NCBI GenBank assembly: GCA_964503315.1
Contig: CAZCZL010000007.1
Coordinates: 1-64,000, forward strand
Length of the DNA stretch: 64,000 nucleotides
Source: FEB-12 sp964503315
GTDB taxonomy: Bacteria > Zixibacteria > MSB-5A5 > GN15 > FEB-12
Direction of reading: 5' to 3'
Shown piece after piece: positions 10,455 through 19,514 of this stretch. Below the pieces are notes generated by a model. The model did not search any database and was not told where the DNA came from. It saw only the letters and a list, made by a program, of their open reading frames with translations. Every line of letters starts with the position of its first letter. Positions within the stretch are counted from its first letter, which is position 1. The translations under genes and the position numbers were made by a program.

Positions 10455-11462
10455 GTGACCACTGACGAAGTGGTGAACAGACCCGTACAGTCGACCGAAC
10501 GCTGGATCATTCCGCTCGTCACCGTTATGCTGGCATTCCCGGCATTACGCGTCTTGGGCGTCGATTCCGGCAAAGTCGGACTGTCCCTGCTCGTCGGCGT
10601 TGCGGCATACGTAGTAGCGATCTATCTCTTCTACGGCATCGCGCGACTGAGCTACCTCGGCCACTGGAATTGGCTGGGGATCGGAATAGTAGGTGGCGCG
10701 ATACTTGGCGCGATAGTCGGCGGCGTCGAACATCTCTGGTTCACGCAAACCGGCTGGCTCGCCGTCTTGGTGCCGGGAATCCTGGTCGGCTACCTGCTGA
10801 AGAGAACAGACAGCAGCTTCCGGGTTTATCTCGGCGGCCTTATCGCCCTGATCCTGCTCTCTATCGCGGCCTGGTTTCCGACCTGGCTCGATGTCTACCG
10901 GCTCGGCACGCAAGCCGGTGATGAGATGGTGAAAATGTTTGTCGGCGGCCTGAACCCCACGGCGTACAGCCCGGAGCAGGTCGAGCAGATAACAGAGATG
11001 TATAAAATGCTGGTGAGGGTGTCGGTCCGGTTGACTCCGGCCTCAACCATCGTCAGCGCGATCGTCCAGTTCAGTCTCGGCTTTCTCTGGCTGACCTGGC
11101 GATTAGGGCAGATCGATCCCGTGCTGGGTAAAGTGCGGCGGTTCACCGAATGGAAAGTCCCATTCGGCCTGACTCCCGCCTTTGGTTTGGTGATCGTCGC
11201 CCGACTGGTCGGAAATGAAGCGATCCAGGTGATCGCGGACAACGCGCTGTTGGTGATGGCGGTCTTTTACGCGGTCTGCGGACTCTCCTTCATGGAGCAC
11301 ACGCTGCACCGGGTGAGAGTCTCGCTCTTCATCCGCATCCTCTTCTACGTGCTGTTGTTCCTGACGCACGTCGCGGGGCTGCTGATGATGGTGCTCGTCG
11401 GCTTTGTCGACAGCTTCCTCGACTGGCGCAAGCTGACCACAAATGTTACTGTTGAACAATGA
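10455..11462 (+). CDS. DUF2232-type integral membrane protein
   Basis: A 335-residue polytopic membrane protein with about eight hydrophobic helices, beginning at a GTG four bases after the rpsR stop. The family (DUF2232, YybS-like) is often found between rpsR and rplI. Helices are seen around WIIPLVTVMLAFPAL, GLSLLVGVAAYVVAIYLF, GIGIVGGAILGAIVGG and, at the end, ILFYVLLFLTHVAGLLMMVLVG. A substrate-binding or transport role has been suggested for relatives, but nothing here fixes a function. Overlap-like spacing indicates translation within the ribosomal operon. Confidence 0.8.
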   Translation: MTTDEVVNRPVQSTERWIIPLVTVMLAFPALRVLGVDSGKVGLSLLVGVAAYVVAIYLFYGIARLSYLGHWNWLGIGIVGGAILGAIVGGVEHLWFTQTGWLAVLVPGILVGYLLKRTDSSFRVYLGGLIALILLSIAAWFPTWLDVYRLGTQAGDEMVKMFVGGLNPTAYSPEQVEQITEMYKMLVRVSVRLTPASTIVSAIVQFSLGFLWLTWRLGQIDPVLGKVRRFTEWKVPFGLTPAFGLVIVARLVGNEAIQVIADNALLVMAVFYAVCGLSFMEHTLHRVRVSLFIRILFYVLLFLTHVAGLLMMVLVGFVDSFLDWRKLTTNVTVEQ

Positions 11463-11495
11463 GTTTGAATTGTATATTGAAATGAGAGGACTACC

Positions 11496-11945
11496 ATGAA
11501 AGTCATTCTTCGTGAGGATGTTGAGTCGGTCGGACAGGCCGGCGATACGGTTGAGGTGAAGGACGGCTACGGCCGCAATTTCCTGATTCCTCGCAATCTC
11601 GCTATTCCGGCGACCGACGGTAACCTGAAGGCTATCGACGAAGTGCGCAAACAGCGCGATATCCGCGTCAAAAAGCGCCGCAAAGCCGCCGAGGTCATCA
11701 AAGACCGCATCGAGCGTCTTCAGCTTCGCGTCGCCGTGATGGTCGGTGAGGAAGACCGCCTCTTCGGTTCCGTCACCAACAACGATGTCGCCAAGTTGCT
11801 CGAAGCCGAAGGCGTCACTGTCGACAAGCGCGCTATCGAACTCGAAGAGCCGATCAAGGCGCTGGGTATGTATTCCGTGCCCGTCAAACTGGAAAAAGAC
11901 GTCACCGCGCACGCCAAATTGCTCGTGGAGAAGAAGACCGTCTGA
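11496..11945 (+). CDS. rplI: 50S ribosomal protein L9
   Basis: 149-residue large-subunit protein. The N-terminal globular domain has the signature V-x-x-G-x-x-V-x-V-x-x-G-Y-x-R-N-x-L-x-P (GQAGDTVEVKDGYGRNFLIPR). The long connecting helix (residues 45-75, Lys/Arg-rich) and the C-terminal 23S rRNA-binding domain (LFGSVTNNDVAKLL) follow. GAGAGGACTACC precedes the ATG. Last ribosomal gene of the operon; the DUF151 gene starts one base after its stop. Confidence 0.97.
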   Translation: MKVILREDVESVGQAGDTVEVKDGYGRNFLIPRNLAIPATDGNLKAIDEVRKQRDIRVKKRRKAAEVIKDRIERLQLRVAVMVGEEDRLFGSVTNNDVAKLLEAEGVTVDKRAIELEEPIKALGMYSVPVKLEKDVTAHAKLLVEKKTV

Positions 11946-11946
11946 T

Positions 11947-12471
11947 ATGAAAATGCTCGAAGTGAAGCTCGAGGGTCTGGCGCTCGACATGACCACCAAT
12001 ACGCCAGTGGTCATCCTCACGCCGACCGGTATCGACAAAGTGCTCCCTATCTGGATCGGTCACGCCGAGGCGTGGGCGATCGCGATGGAGCTCTCTGGTG
12101 TCGGGTCGAAGCGTCCGCTCACCCATGACCTGCTCAAGCGGGTGATCGAGTCGCTTCATGCGACCGTTGCCCGGGTCGAGATCACCGAATTGCGCGAGCA
12201 GACCTTTTTCGCCGTGATCCACCTGAACACCAATGGCGAACAGACGCATATCGATGCCCGTCCGTCGGACTCGATCGCCCTCGCTCTCAAGACCGGAGCT
12301 TCTATCTTCGTCAACGAAGACCTGTTTAATATCAAACGCCCGGAACCGGGCGATGAGGCGGCCGCCGGCTCCGATGAACCGCAGGTCCCGCCTATGCCGA
12401 CCGACCGGGAGTCACTTCGCGAACGACTCAAACGAATTCCCCCTGAGGAATTCGGCAAGTTCTCGCTGTAG
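11947..12471 (+). CDS. Bifunctional nuclease family (DUF151) protein
   Basis: 174 residues. Residues 1-130 match the BFN_dom/DUF151 family: KLEGLALDMTTNTPVVILTP, then LPIWIGHAEAWAIAMEL, then RPLTHDLLKRVIESL, then IDARPSDSIALALKTGASIFVNEDL. Relatives show DNase or RNase activity and stress roles in some organisms; activity here is inferred from family only. The C-terminal 40 residues are Pro/Glu-rich with a LRERLKRIPPEEFGKF helix that resembles a UvrB/C-type motif end. It is translationally close to rplI (one-base gap) and to the next gene (one base). Confidence 0.88.
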   Translation: MKMLEVKLEGLALDMTTNTPVVILTPTGIDKVLPIWIGHAEAWAIAMELSGVGSKRPLTHDLLKRVIESLHATVARVEITELREQTFFAVIHLNTNGEQTHIDARPSDSIALALKTGASIFVNEDLFNIKRPEPGDEAAAGSDEPQVPPMPTDRESLRERLKRIPPEEFGKFSL

Positions 12472-12472
12472 T

Positions 12473-14236
12473 ATGCGACATCTGCTTTCTGTCTGGCTGA
12501 TAGTCTGTCTGCCGTGGCTTGCTGTCGCGGCCGACCAGAACGATTCGCCCGAATTGACCGCGCTCTCTGCTCAGGCGGAAGCCGCGCTCAAGGCCGGCAA
12601 CTGGCTGGAGGCTAAACGTGTCACCGAAGAACTGGCTACCCGCTTCGCGGATTCCCCGCGGCGCGACCAGTTCATCTTCGATCACGCGAAAGCAACCTAC
12701 CACGGCGGTGATCTCACCGCTGCCGCGACCGAGTTTTCGCAATTCATCACGCAGTTCCCCAAGTCAGCCTACATCCCTGCCGCGCACTATTTCCGCGCAG
12801 CCAGTTGGCACAGGCAGGGGAAACAGGATGAAGCCGCGGTCGAGTACCTGCAGTCATACATCAGCGGCGCCGATGACAAACTCGCCGCGCTCATTGCCGA
12901 TGGACTCGCCACCTTCGACCGTCCGCACCTCTCTATCGTTTTTTCGCAGGCCTCCACCGCGACCCTCAATGAAGAACGGCGCTGCGCCCTTATTCAGCAG
13001 GTCTCGACCTTGCTCATCGAGCGCCAGCGCATGGACGATGCCGTCCTCATCTTGAGTCGTTGCGGCGAGACCGTCCCTGCTCAAGATGCCGGCGAACTGC
13101 TCCCCGAGATCATCCGTGTCGCGATCTTCCTTCCGCTATCCGGTGAGTTCCAGCGTTATGGCGAAGAGATGCTCAACGGCGCGATGATCGCGCTCCAGAG
13201 CGAACCGACCGTTGCCAGGCGTGTCCGTCTCATTCCGTTCGATACGCAGTCCGATCCGGTCATGGCCGGGCGCATCTGTCGTGAACTGGCGGAACTGAAA
13301 TACGATGCCATCATCGGACCGCTTACCTCCAATGAAGCCGCTGTCGCCGCGTCCGCGATGAATGACCACACTATCCCATTACTCATTCCAGCCGCAACCA
13401 GCGCTGGATTGACACTGTTGGGTGGATCCGCCTTCCAGCTCTCACCGAATATTGAACTGCAGGGCATTCGGATGGCGGAGTATGCCCGCCGTGGTCTCAA
13501 TGCCGACACCGCGCTCATCATCACGCCGACCGGATTTGATCATCTGCAGATCGGCCAGGCATTCGCCCAGCGTTTCGAGCAACTTGGCGGGACGATCCTC
13601 GGCGTTGAATACTATCGTTCAAGTGATCGCGATTTCGGCGCCTACATCCACTCGGCGAAAAAACTCATTCTGCGTGGTCTGGATGAATCCGCCACCTACC
13701 TCGATGCCCGCGGTGATACGGTCGAGACCGAAGCTATCCCCGCGCAGGTCGATGTTATCTTTCTCCCCGGCCCGACCGATCAACTGCGCCTGCTTGTGCC
13801 GCAGATGCGTTTCTACAACCTGACCGGTCAACTGCTCGGCTCCGATGGCTGGGGGAGCGAAGAGATCTACACGCTTGGTGATGATGTCATCCGTGGCGCG
13901 GTTTTCGCCTCGCCGTTCGTGCAGCCGGGACGCAATAAGCCGGCGTTCACCAAAGCGTATAATGATCGCTACACTGAACAACCGTCGCGCCTCGCCGCGC
14001 TGGGGTTCGATGCCGCCTCGCTTCTCTTGACCACCCTGGCCGAGAATCCGACGAGCCGTATCGAGTGGCTCACCGCTCTTGGTCAGACTCTCAATTTCAA
14101 TGGCGCGGCCGGGACCATCAGTTTCGGGCACTATCGCGAGAATGTCGAACTTCCTCTCTATCGCATTCAATCCGGACGGCCCGAGCCGCTCTATCCGTCG
14201 CGCGGATTGACCGAAGGCTCCGGCGCCAACTGGTGA
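12473..14236 (+). CDS. TPR plus periplasmic-binding-protein fusion, LpoA-like
   Basis: 587 residues with an N-terminal signal peptide (residues 1-20). An alpha-helical TPR-type region follows (about 25-200, with repeated AxxxxxxGxxxEAxxxF units). The second half is a type I periplasmic binding fold (about 210-575, IRVAIFLPLSGEFQRYGEEMLNGAMIAL, then AIIGPLTSNEAAVAA, then ALIITPTGFDH). The same order, TPR then binding fold, is found in LpoA/YraM, which activates penicillin-binding proteins from the outer membrane. LpoA is a lipoprotein; here no lipobox Cys is seen, so a soluble or otherwise anchored form is implied. An amino-acid-sensing role is the alternative. The start gives the signal peptide and sits one base after the DUF151 stop. 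Confidence 0.78.
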   Translation: MRHLLSVWLIVCLPWLAVAADQNDSPELTALSAQAEAALKAGNWLEAKRVTEELATRFADSPRRDQFIFDHAKATYHGGDLTAAATEFSQFITQFPKSAYIPAAHYFRAASWHRQGKQDEAAVEYLQSYISGADDKLAALIADGLATFDRPHLSIVFSQASTATLNEERRCALIQQVSTLLIERQRMDDAVLILSRCGETVPAQDAGELLPEIIRVAIFLPLSGEFQRYGEEMLNGAMIALQSEPTVARRVRLIPFDTQSDPVMAGRICRELAELKYDAIIGPLTSNEAAVAASAMNDHTIPLLIPAATSAGLTLLGGSAFQLSPNIELQGIRMAEYARRGLNADTALIITPTGFDHLQIGQAFAQRFEQLGGTILGVEYYRSSDRDFGAYIHSAKKLILRGLDESATYLDARGDTVETEAIPAQVDVIFLPGPTDQLRLLVPQMRFYNLTGQLLGSDGWGSEEIYTLGDDVIRGAVFASPFVQPGRNKPAFTKAYNDRYTEQPSRLAALGFDAASLLLTTLAENPTSRIEWLTALGQTLNFNGAAGTISFGHYRENVELPLYRIQSGRPEPLYPSRGLTEGSGANW

Positions 14237-14304
14237 CCCGCATGCGTCTGGGCCGATTCACCTGGTTCACCGTATAACCAACTGGACTCATAGAGAAAGC
14301 TGTT

Positions 14305-14511
14305 ATGGACGAAAAGAAAGTTGCGATCAGGATGGTGGTCGATGGCAAGGAGCGCGAAGTTTCCTTCGAGGAACTCTCCCTCTCCAACAACCTCGCGCTC
14401 GAAGCGCTCGCCCGCCTGATGATAGAGAAAAAACTGCTTGAACCAAAAGACCTGCTTGAGATGATGGAGCGCGTCAAAAAAGAACGCTACCGTCCGGAGC
14501 CGGGCGCGTAA
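14305..14511 (+). CDS. Small hypothetical protein
   Basis: 68 residues, mostly helical and charged (VSFEELSLSNNLALEALARLMIEKKLLEPKDLLEMMERVK). No family recognised. AGAGAAAGCTGTT precedes the ATG and the stop lies three bases before the next start, so it is probably read with the following two genes. The pattern of a short strand pair followed by two helices could be a small adaptor. Confidence 0.6.
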   Translation: MDEKKVAIRMVVDGKEREVSFEELSLSNNLALEALARLMIEKKLLEPKDLLEMMERVKKERYRPEPGA

Positions 14512-14514
14512 CCA

Positions 14515-14991
14515 ATGACCTCGGCCAGCGACCAGACCAATCAATCATCTGAAACGACCGACCAGCCAGTCGGACGGTCGGTCTCGTGGAAGATCCATCC
14601 GGTAAAACGGAAACCCTGGGTCTCCGCCATGGTGACTCTGGTCGTGCTGATGTTCTCATTCCTCGTCTATGTCTCGACCGAGTCGGCCTTCTTCTGCGTA
14701 TTGTCGCTCGTCGTGCTGTTCGCCTCGCTCGCGAAATTCTACATGCCGACCAGCTACACCCTGACCGAGAAAGAGGTCATTGTCAAGACCACGACACAGA
14801 CACTCAAGAAAGAATGGTCGCTCTATCGAAGCTGGTGGCCGGACAAAAACGGCATCCTGCTTTCGCCGTTTGTCGAACAGTCGCGCCTGGAGAACTTCCG
14901 CGGCCTCTATCTGATCTTTGGCGATAACCGCGAGGAAGCGACTTCGTTCATCAAAGAACATATCGCGCCGCGGACCGGGGGAGAGGCATGA
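14515..14991 (+). CDS. Membrane protein with two helices and a cytoplasmic PH-like segment
   Basis: 158 residues. Two adjacent membrane helices (about residues 38-57 and 59-77, MVTLVVLMFSFLVYV and FFCVLSLVVLFASLAKFYM) are followed by a strand-rich domain (SYTLTEKEVIVKTTTQTLKKEW). That domain resembles the bacterial PH-like domain of YdbS/DUF304 proteins, though it is too short to be sure. Its stop overlaps the next start as ATGA, so the two are translationally coupled. Confidence 0.65.
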   Translation: MTSASDQTNQSSETTDQPVGRSVSWKIHPVKRKPWVSAMVTLVVLMFSFLVYVSTESAFFCVLSLVVLFASLAKFYMPTSYTLTEKEVIVKTTTQTLKKEWSLYRSWWPDKNGILLSPFVEQSRLENFRGLYLIFGDNREEATSFIKEHIAPRTGGEA

Positions 14992-15452
14992 GCTGGCTCG
15001 GCAATGATCCCATTCCGAACGAAGGAAAAGATATCTTTCCCGAGGAGGAACTGGCCGTCATCGAAAAAGTGGCCAAGAAGGTGGTCGAAAAAGGAATGAC
15101 CGTCCCCGCCATCGTTTTCCTCGAATCGGTCAAGCCGCTCAATTTCATCTCCGCGCAGGCGATGATCTTCTTCGAGCCGATCGTCCAGACCGTCTTTAAT
15201 CTCCGGGATTACGACGCGTTCCGCTCCGCGCTCGAAAAACGACCCAGTATCGAAATGCTCATCCAGCGTATCGAAGCGATGGATGCCGAAGCGTCGGTCC
15301 GCGAGAAGCGCGTCAAGAAGTTCATGAAAGAAGAGCGCAAGAAGTGGAACTGGTACCAGCGCTATCTGGGAGTTTTTACGCCGAAGGTCGTTATCCCCGA
15401 CGAGATCCTCAATCCGCCGAAAGCGGAGCCCAAAAAAAACGACGGCCAGTAG
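14988..15452 (+). CDS. Hypothetical protein coupled to the upstream membrane protein
   Basis: 154 residues with no signal peptide or clear membrane helix. A central hydrophobic block (VPAIVFLESVKPLNFISAQAMIFFEPIVQTVFN) could lie on a membrane surface. The C-terminal half is Lys/Glu-rich and helical, ending KPKKND-like. It overlaps the upstream gene by four bases, which suggests they work together. The 3' end of the gene doubles as half of a minus-strand terminator. Function unknown. Confidence 0.65.
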   Translation: MSWLGNDPIPNEGKDIFPEEELAVIEKVAKKVVEKGMTVPAIVFLESVKPLNFISAQAMIFFEPIVQTVFNLRDYDAFRSALEKRPSIEMLIQRIEAMDAEASVREKRVKKFMKEERKKWNWYQRYLGVFTPKVVIPDEILNPPKAEPKKNDGQ

Positions 15453-15463
15453 GCCGCCGTCTA
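15433..15463 (-). terminator. Minus-strand terminator overlapping the end of a plus-strand gene
   Basis: Read on the minus strand, GACGGCGGCC pairs with GGCCGTC and is followed by eight T. It serves the TPR gene ending at 15495 and lies over the stop codon of the convergent gene at 15452. Confidence 0.85.
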
Positions 15464-15494
15464 TTCAACAGGTCAGTGATCTCCACGACACTGA

Positions 15495-16121
15495 CTACTT
15501 CTTCTGTATCTCCTGCAATTGCGACAGCTGATAGACCTCTATCGAGCGGGCCAGCGTGTCGGCATACGGCGACCGCATCTGCTTGAGGAAATCAAGTTCC
15601 GCCTGGGCCCGTTTCAGCTCATGCATTGCCAGGTAGGTCTCGCCGCGATATTCGCGCGCCTGCGCGAAATCCGGCTTGAGCGCAAGCGCCTCATCATATG
15701 CCGCCAGTGATTTTGCCAGGTCCCCCATTTTGCGCCAGCAGTACCCGAGATAATTGTGCGCATCGGGCATCAGCGGATTAAGTTCAACTGCCTTATTGAA
15801 CTTCTCGATCGCCTTCTCGTATTCTTTGCGCGCCTTGGCGTCCGAGGTCGCCCGGTAGTTGTAGGCGTAGAGCGAATCCCCTTTGATCCCTATGTCACGC
15901 GCTTTCTCGACATGCTTCACGCCGTCGTTGTATTCGCTGGTCGCTTTCTTGAGATTATCGGCGGCTTGCTCTTCGGGAGTTTTTTCACCCCCGCCGATCG
16001 CCATGGCGGTCGAGGAAAGAAGGATCATGCTGAGAACTACGACGGCCGACGCCAAGGTGGCGCGAGTAACCACCCCGACCCGACCGGCGAGATTTGCGTA
16101 ACATGAAAAGGCGCGTCGCAT
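15495..16121 (-). CDS. Exported TPR-repeat protein
   Basis: 208 residues. An N-terminal hydrophobic segment (about 20-42, ATLASAVVVLSMILLSSTAMA) looks like a signal peptide with a long n-region, so an internal start near the VVTRAT segment is possible. Three TPR units follow (KEYEKAIEKFNKAVELNPLMPDAHNYLGYC, then MGDLAKSLAAYDEALALKPDFAQAREYRG, then a third), the usual protein-interaction scaffold. Partners are unknown. It lies 3' of a large secreted protein on the same strand, 55 bases away. Confidence 0.75.
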   Translation of the reverse strand: MRRAFSCYANLAGRVGVVTRATLASAVVVLSMILLSSTAMAIGGGEKTPEEQAADNLKKATSEYNDGVKHVEKARDIGIKGDSLYAYNYRATSDAKARKEYEKAIEKFNKAVELNPLMPDAHNYLGYCWRKMGDLAKSLAAYDEALALKPDFAQAREYRGETYLAMHELKRAQAELDFLKQMRSPYADTLARSIEVYQLSQLQEIQKK

Positions 16122-16176
16122 GTTACAGACAACACGCGTCCGCGCAAAATGGTTCCGATAAGTCTATCTTGATGAT

Positions 16177-18786
16177 TTACTTGATGATAACCAGTTTCCC
16201 CATCTGCACCGAGCCGTCCGGCGCCTCCACTGTCCAGTAATACAGCCCCGACACCACCGCCTGTACATTCCGGTTTATCAGATCCCAGGTTTCGTATCGC
16301 GAATTGGGGTCGTCCGGGTCGACATCGTGTCGCAGTTCCCGCACCAGATCCCCATCCAGAGAATGAATTCGTATCGTACACTTCGGCGGGACATTCACGA
16401 AATGTATCCGCCGCTCTCTATCCGCAATACGATCCGAGCCGCGCCCTTCGTAACCGGCGTCACGATAGTGCGCGTCGATTCGATACGGATTCGGATAGAT
16501 ATAGACCGGCGGCAACACCGAGTCCGCCTGGGCTTCGTCGGCGTACGGATAACAATTCTTGATGCCGGTCATTTTCGAGGTCTCAAGCGCGGGAAGTTCG
16601 ACTTTGGGCGAGCCGTAATCATATGCCGTAATGTTGATATAATATGGCACGGTCGGCAGAAGGTCACGTATGATGCACTCATACTCGTAATATTTGAGAT
16701 TTCCTTCCGGCGTCAGATCCTCCGCGGTGACCGTATCCAGTGGCCCGGGTCGACGCGCGTCCGGATACACTCGCTTGATTGGGGTCTGCAGACCCATCTG
16801 ATAAACATTATGGTCGTGGGGGGTAAAACAGAAGAGAGAATCTAAAGAATATTTGTACTGATACGGATTGACCCGCGTGTAGGCCAATGGATCGAACAGC
16901 GAGTCATGGCACGGGTCGTTGCCGCGACCATACAGGCACCGAATTTCATCAAGCGTCATCGGAATATCCTGTATCTCAAAATCCCCCGCGGGCGGCACCA
17001 GCGGATTCCAGACCCACTTGTCGTAATTGCGACGGTCGTACCCCGCAAGCAGAGACATCGATCCCTCCCGATCATCCCTCCCGAGCCAGATATGATATCC
17101 CTCGAAATCATATAAGCCGGAGAATATATCCTTGGTCGTCTCCGAGCGTTGGCCGTTAAAGCGGATGCGGATCGCGTTCAACTGCGGCTCAACCCAGAAC
17201 ACCGGTGCCGGGGGCGGTTGCACTCCTCGCCAATCCGCCACACCGTCGCCGCGATGATAGGTCGTATCCGCAAGGCTGATCACCCACTGGCCGTCGATCA
17301 GGACAGAATCAAGTACACAAACTCGATACTCTCCCGCGTAACCATCGGAATCGGTATCGACTCCCGGGTTGTCGAATATCCACTCCGCCCAGGTCGCGTT
17401 GAGCGCGATATCCTCGAACGATACATCGTCATACCACTTGTTGGGCCACTTGTTGATCAGGTCATATCCGTTATCTGGATCGGTATGGAAATTCTCACCG
17501 GCAACATAAGCGAACGCGAGCGACAGCTGCGCGCCCGGCGCCAAGCGGAATGGTCCGAACGACAGCACATAATACGCGTCATCGCCATTGGCGAGCGAGT
17601 CCCGATACTCGTACGGTGGGAACATCCAGACCGGATCATCCGGCCAGATCGTGCTGACATACGCCTGGTCGTAATCCCACTCGCCGTTGCTCATCAGGTA
17701 GTATTTGTTCCGGTCGCCAAGTGGCTCGCCGGTCCCGCCGGTATGAAAATCGCGGAGCGGTTTCTCCTCGGTCGGCTTGTGACGTGGCCCGAAGTCATAA
17801 TTGAGACTGTAATTGTTGACCCACCAGTTGTACGATATCTGTTGTGTCTCCTCTGGTATCTGAAGAAACCGTATCCCTTCTATCGAGGTCGGCGACTTGT
17901 TGCTTCCTTTCCGCACAAACTCGCCATCGATCGGGTCACCGTCATTATCCACGACCCAGGCCAGCCCCAGCGTATCGATGAATCCGCATCCGCGCACTGA
18001 CGGGTAGGTTCCCAAAAAACCACAGATATCATCTTCGGAGATGTAAAAATGGTCTTCGGGCCAACTCGGCTGACCGCAGTCCTGGTCGGATTGGATGCCG
18101 ATATACGCCTGTTCTATAAAGCTGTAGCCGATATTCGTTATTTTCACATCAAACAACACAAAATCTTCTGCATACGACACTGACCAAGCGTACGAACGTT
18201 GTTCTATCTCAAGATTGAGTGGCCTATGTGGGCGATGATCAAGATGGTCAAGAATCCCAAGATATCCATAACCATGTTGGGCGGTAAAGGTGTCGACGGA
18301 CCAGCAGATAAAATCTTCTTCAGATAGGGCCCCGATAGACTCCGGCGCTTCCGGGTCCGCAATCGATCGGTGAACAAGAGCGTGATTAGGGTCCCCGTCA
18401 AAATTGAACTCCCATCCTAATTCATCCCTGTCAATGAACCCGACCATAGAAACTAGGGTATCACCACCGAGGATGCCTCCAACCCAAAGACTTGCTTCGT
18501 TGAGATATTGAATGCCCGACCACCGGGGGTACTCGCCACCAGCTCCACGCCAATCACCAATAATGCACTGCTCGTCAGCATATTGATACATGCCACCGAT
18601 CCACCCCGCCGCAATCCCTATCCCCAACTTGCCGATCGAGTGCGAAGCGTCGCAATACTCGACTTCCTGCGCCGCGCGAAGCACCGGCCGCTTTAACGAG
18701 TCTGAAGCATCAGGGATGGGTCGGGCATAGGAAGGCGAAGAGCCCAGTACCAGAAACAGCAGGAATGCAATCGTGGCGTGTCGCAT
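16177..18786 (-). CDS. Large secreted protein with C-terminal FlgD/Por-type sorting domain
   Basis: 869 residues with a signal peptide (residues 1-21, ending SYA). The body is rich in Asp, Trp and Tyr and contains many DxDxD elements but no enzyme motif that I recognise. The last 90 residues form a beta-sandwich of the type used for type IX secretion or FlgD-like assembly: YIYPNPYR, then GDLVRELRHD, then WDLINRNVQAVVSGLYYWTVE, then GKLVIIK. This ending is common on extracellular proteins of FCB-group bacteria. Probably a cell-surface or released protein. The gene is preceded by GGGGATC before the ATG. Confidence 0.8.
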   Translation of the reverse strand: MRHATIAFLLFLVLGSSPSYARPIPDASDSLKRPVLRAAQEVEYCDASHSIGKLGIGIAAGWIGGMYQYADEQCIIGDWRGAGGEYPRWSGIQYLNEASLWVGGILGGDTLVSMVGFIDRDELGWEFNFDGDPNHALVHRSIADPEAPESIGALSEEDFICWSVDTFTAQHGYGYLGILDHLDHRPHRPLNLEIEQRSYAWSVSYAEDFVLFDVKITNIGYSFIEQAYIGIQSDQDCGQPSWPEDHFYISEDDICGFLGTYPSVRGCGFIDTLGLAWVVDNDGDPIDGEFVRKGSNKSPTSIEGIRFLQIPEETQQISYNWWVNNYSLNYDFGPRHKPTEEKPLRDFHTGGTGEPLGDRNKYYLMSNGEWDYDQAYVSTIWPDDPVWMFPPYEYRDSLANGDDAYYVLSFGPFRLAPGAQLSLAFAYVAGENFHTDPDNGYDLINKWPNKWYDDVSFEDIALNATWAEWIFDNPGVDTDSDGYAGEYRVCVLDSVLIDGQWVISLADTTYHRGDGVADWRGVQPPPAPVFWVEPQLNAIRIRFNGQRSETTKDIFSGLYDFEGYHIWLGRDDREGSMSLLAGYDRRNYDKWVWNPLVPPAGDFEIQDIPMTLDEIRCLYGRGNDPCHDSLFDPLAYTRVNPYQYKYSLDSLFCFTPHDHNVYQMGLQTPIKRVYPDARRPGPLDTVTAEDLTPEGNLKYYEYECIIRDLLPTVPYYINITAYDYGSPKVELPALETSKMTGIKNCYPYADEAQADSVLPPVYIYPNPYRIDAHYRDAGYEGRGSDRIADRERRIHFVNVPPKCTIRIHSLDGDLVRELRHDVDPDDPNSRYETWDLINRNVQAVVSGLYYWTVEAPDGSVQMGKLVIIK

Positions 18787-18910
18787 GATCCCCCGATCTG
18801 TGCGTTCGTGAACGAAATCCTCAGACGACTATACGATAGAAACAGAGACGAATCAATCGGTTTTCCGTGCAACAATCCCCGCCATTCGACCATCCAAGCT
18901 TTCCAACGTT

Positions 18911-18998
18911 CCGGCAGGTCTTGCTTCGCGGCTATTTCTTCCGCTATCAGCCATGCGACAACCGATAGCCGCACTCGCCGCGAAGTGTGACCTGCCGG
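18911..18998. repeat. Long imperfect inverted repeat between a secreted-protein gene and yajC
   Basis: The arms at 18911-18932 and 18977-18998 pair over 10 outer bases (CCGGCAGGTC with GACCTGCCGG) and 9 inner bases (CTTCGCGGC with GCCGCGAAG), separated by a symmetric 3-base mismatch. An inner CGGCTAT/ATAGCCG pairing may extend the hairpin. No gene is evident over 18787-19171 on either strand. This may be a structured leader, a miniature element or a terminator-like barrier. Confidence 0.7.
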
Positions 18999-19171
18999 AC
19001 CCCTTTTGCCCCCTCTACATGGGGGGAACAACCGCCCCAAACCCCGGTTATCTGTATAGTAATTATTATCTTGGCTGGATTGGGCCTCAGGGCTATATTT
19101 CAGGCCGGAAGTCCGGCTGTTCAGTTTTTGCACTGTCTGCCGATAAAGATAACACGTTCAAGGAGTTGAAC

Positions 19172-19486
19172 TTGAGTCAGGATTGGTTACTCCTGATGGC
19201 TGGCGACCCGAACTCACAGGGTTCGCCGCTGTTAATGATAGTATGGTTTGGGCTGATATTTCTGGTCATGTATTTCCTCATGATCCGGCCTCAGCGCAAA
19301 CGCCAGAAAGAGCATGAAGCTCTGCTGAAAGATCTGAAGAAGGGTGACAAAGTCGTCACCAGCGGCGGGATGTTCGGAACGATATTCGCCATCGACGAAG
19401 AAAAAGGGCGTGTCGTTCTCAAGATCGGAGAGGAAGTCAAAATGGAGTTCCTCCGGTCATCCATCTCGGGTAAAGTAGACAAGTAG
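19172..19486 (+). CDS. yajC: YajC, preprotein translocase accessory subunit
   Basis: 104-residue inner-membrane protein that associates with SecDF. A single membrane helix (LLMIVWFGLIFLVMYFLMIRP) is followed by the family's RKRQKEHEALLKDLKKGDKVVTSGGMFGTI and a small strand domain. I place the start at the TTG at 19172 because AAGGAG lies six bases upstream; a longer frame to the left has no ribosome site and crosses the hairpin region. Followed after 28 bases by def. Confidence 0.92.
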   Translation: MSQDWLLLMAGDPNSQGSPLLMIVWFGLIFLVMYFLMIRPQRKRQKEHEALLKDLKKGDKVVTSGGMFGTIFAIDEEKGRVVLKIGEEVKMEFLRSSISGKVDK

Positions 19487-19514
19487 TTTTTAGGAAAGTT
19501 TTTTAGGAGTTAGC

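Noticed and set aside
18787..19171. A tRNA or known riboswitch upstream of yajC
   Set aside because: The hairpin lacks a cloverleaf with TTCGA-type arm and CCA end, and no known riboswitch core was recognised.
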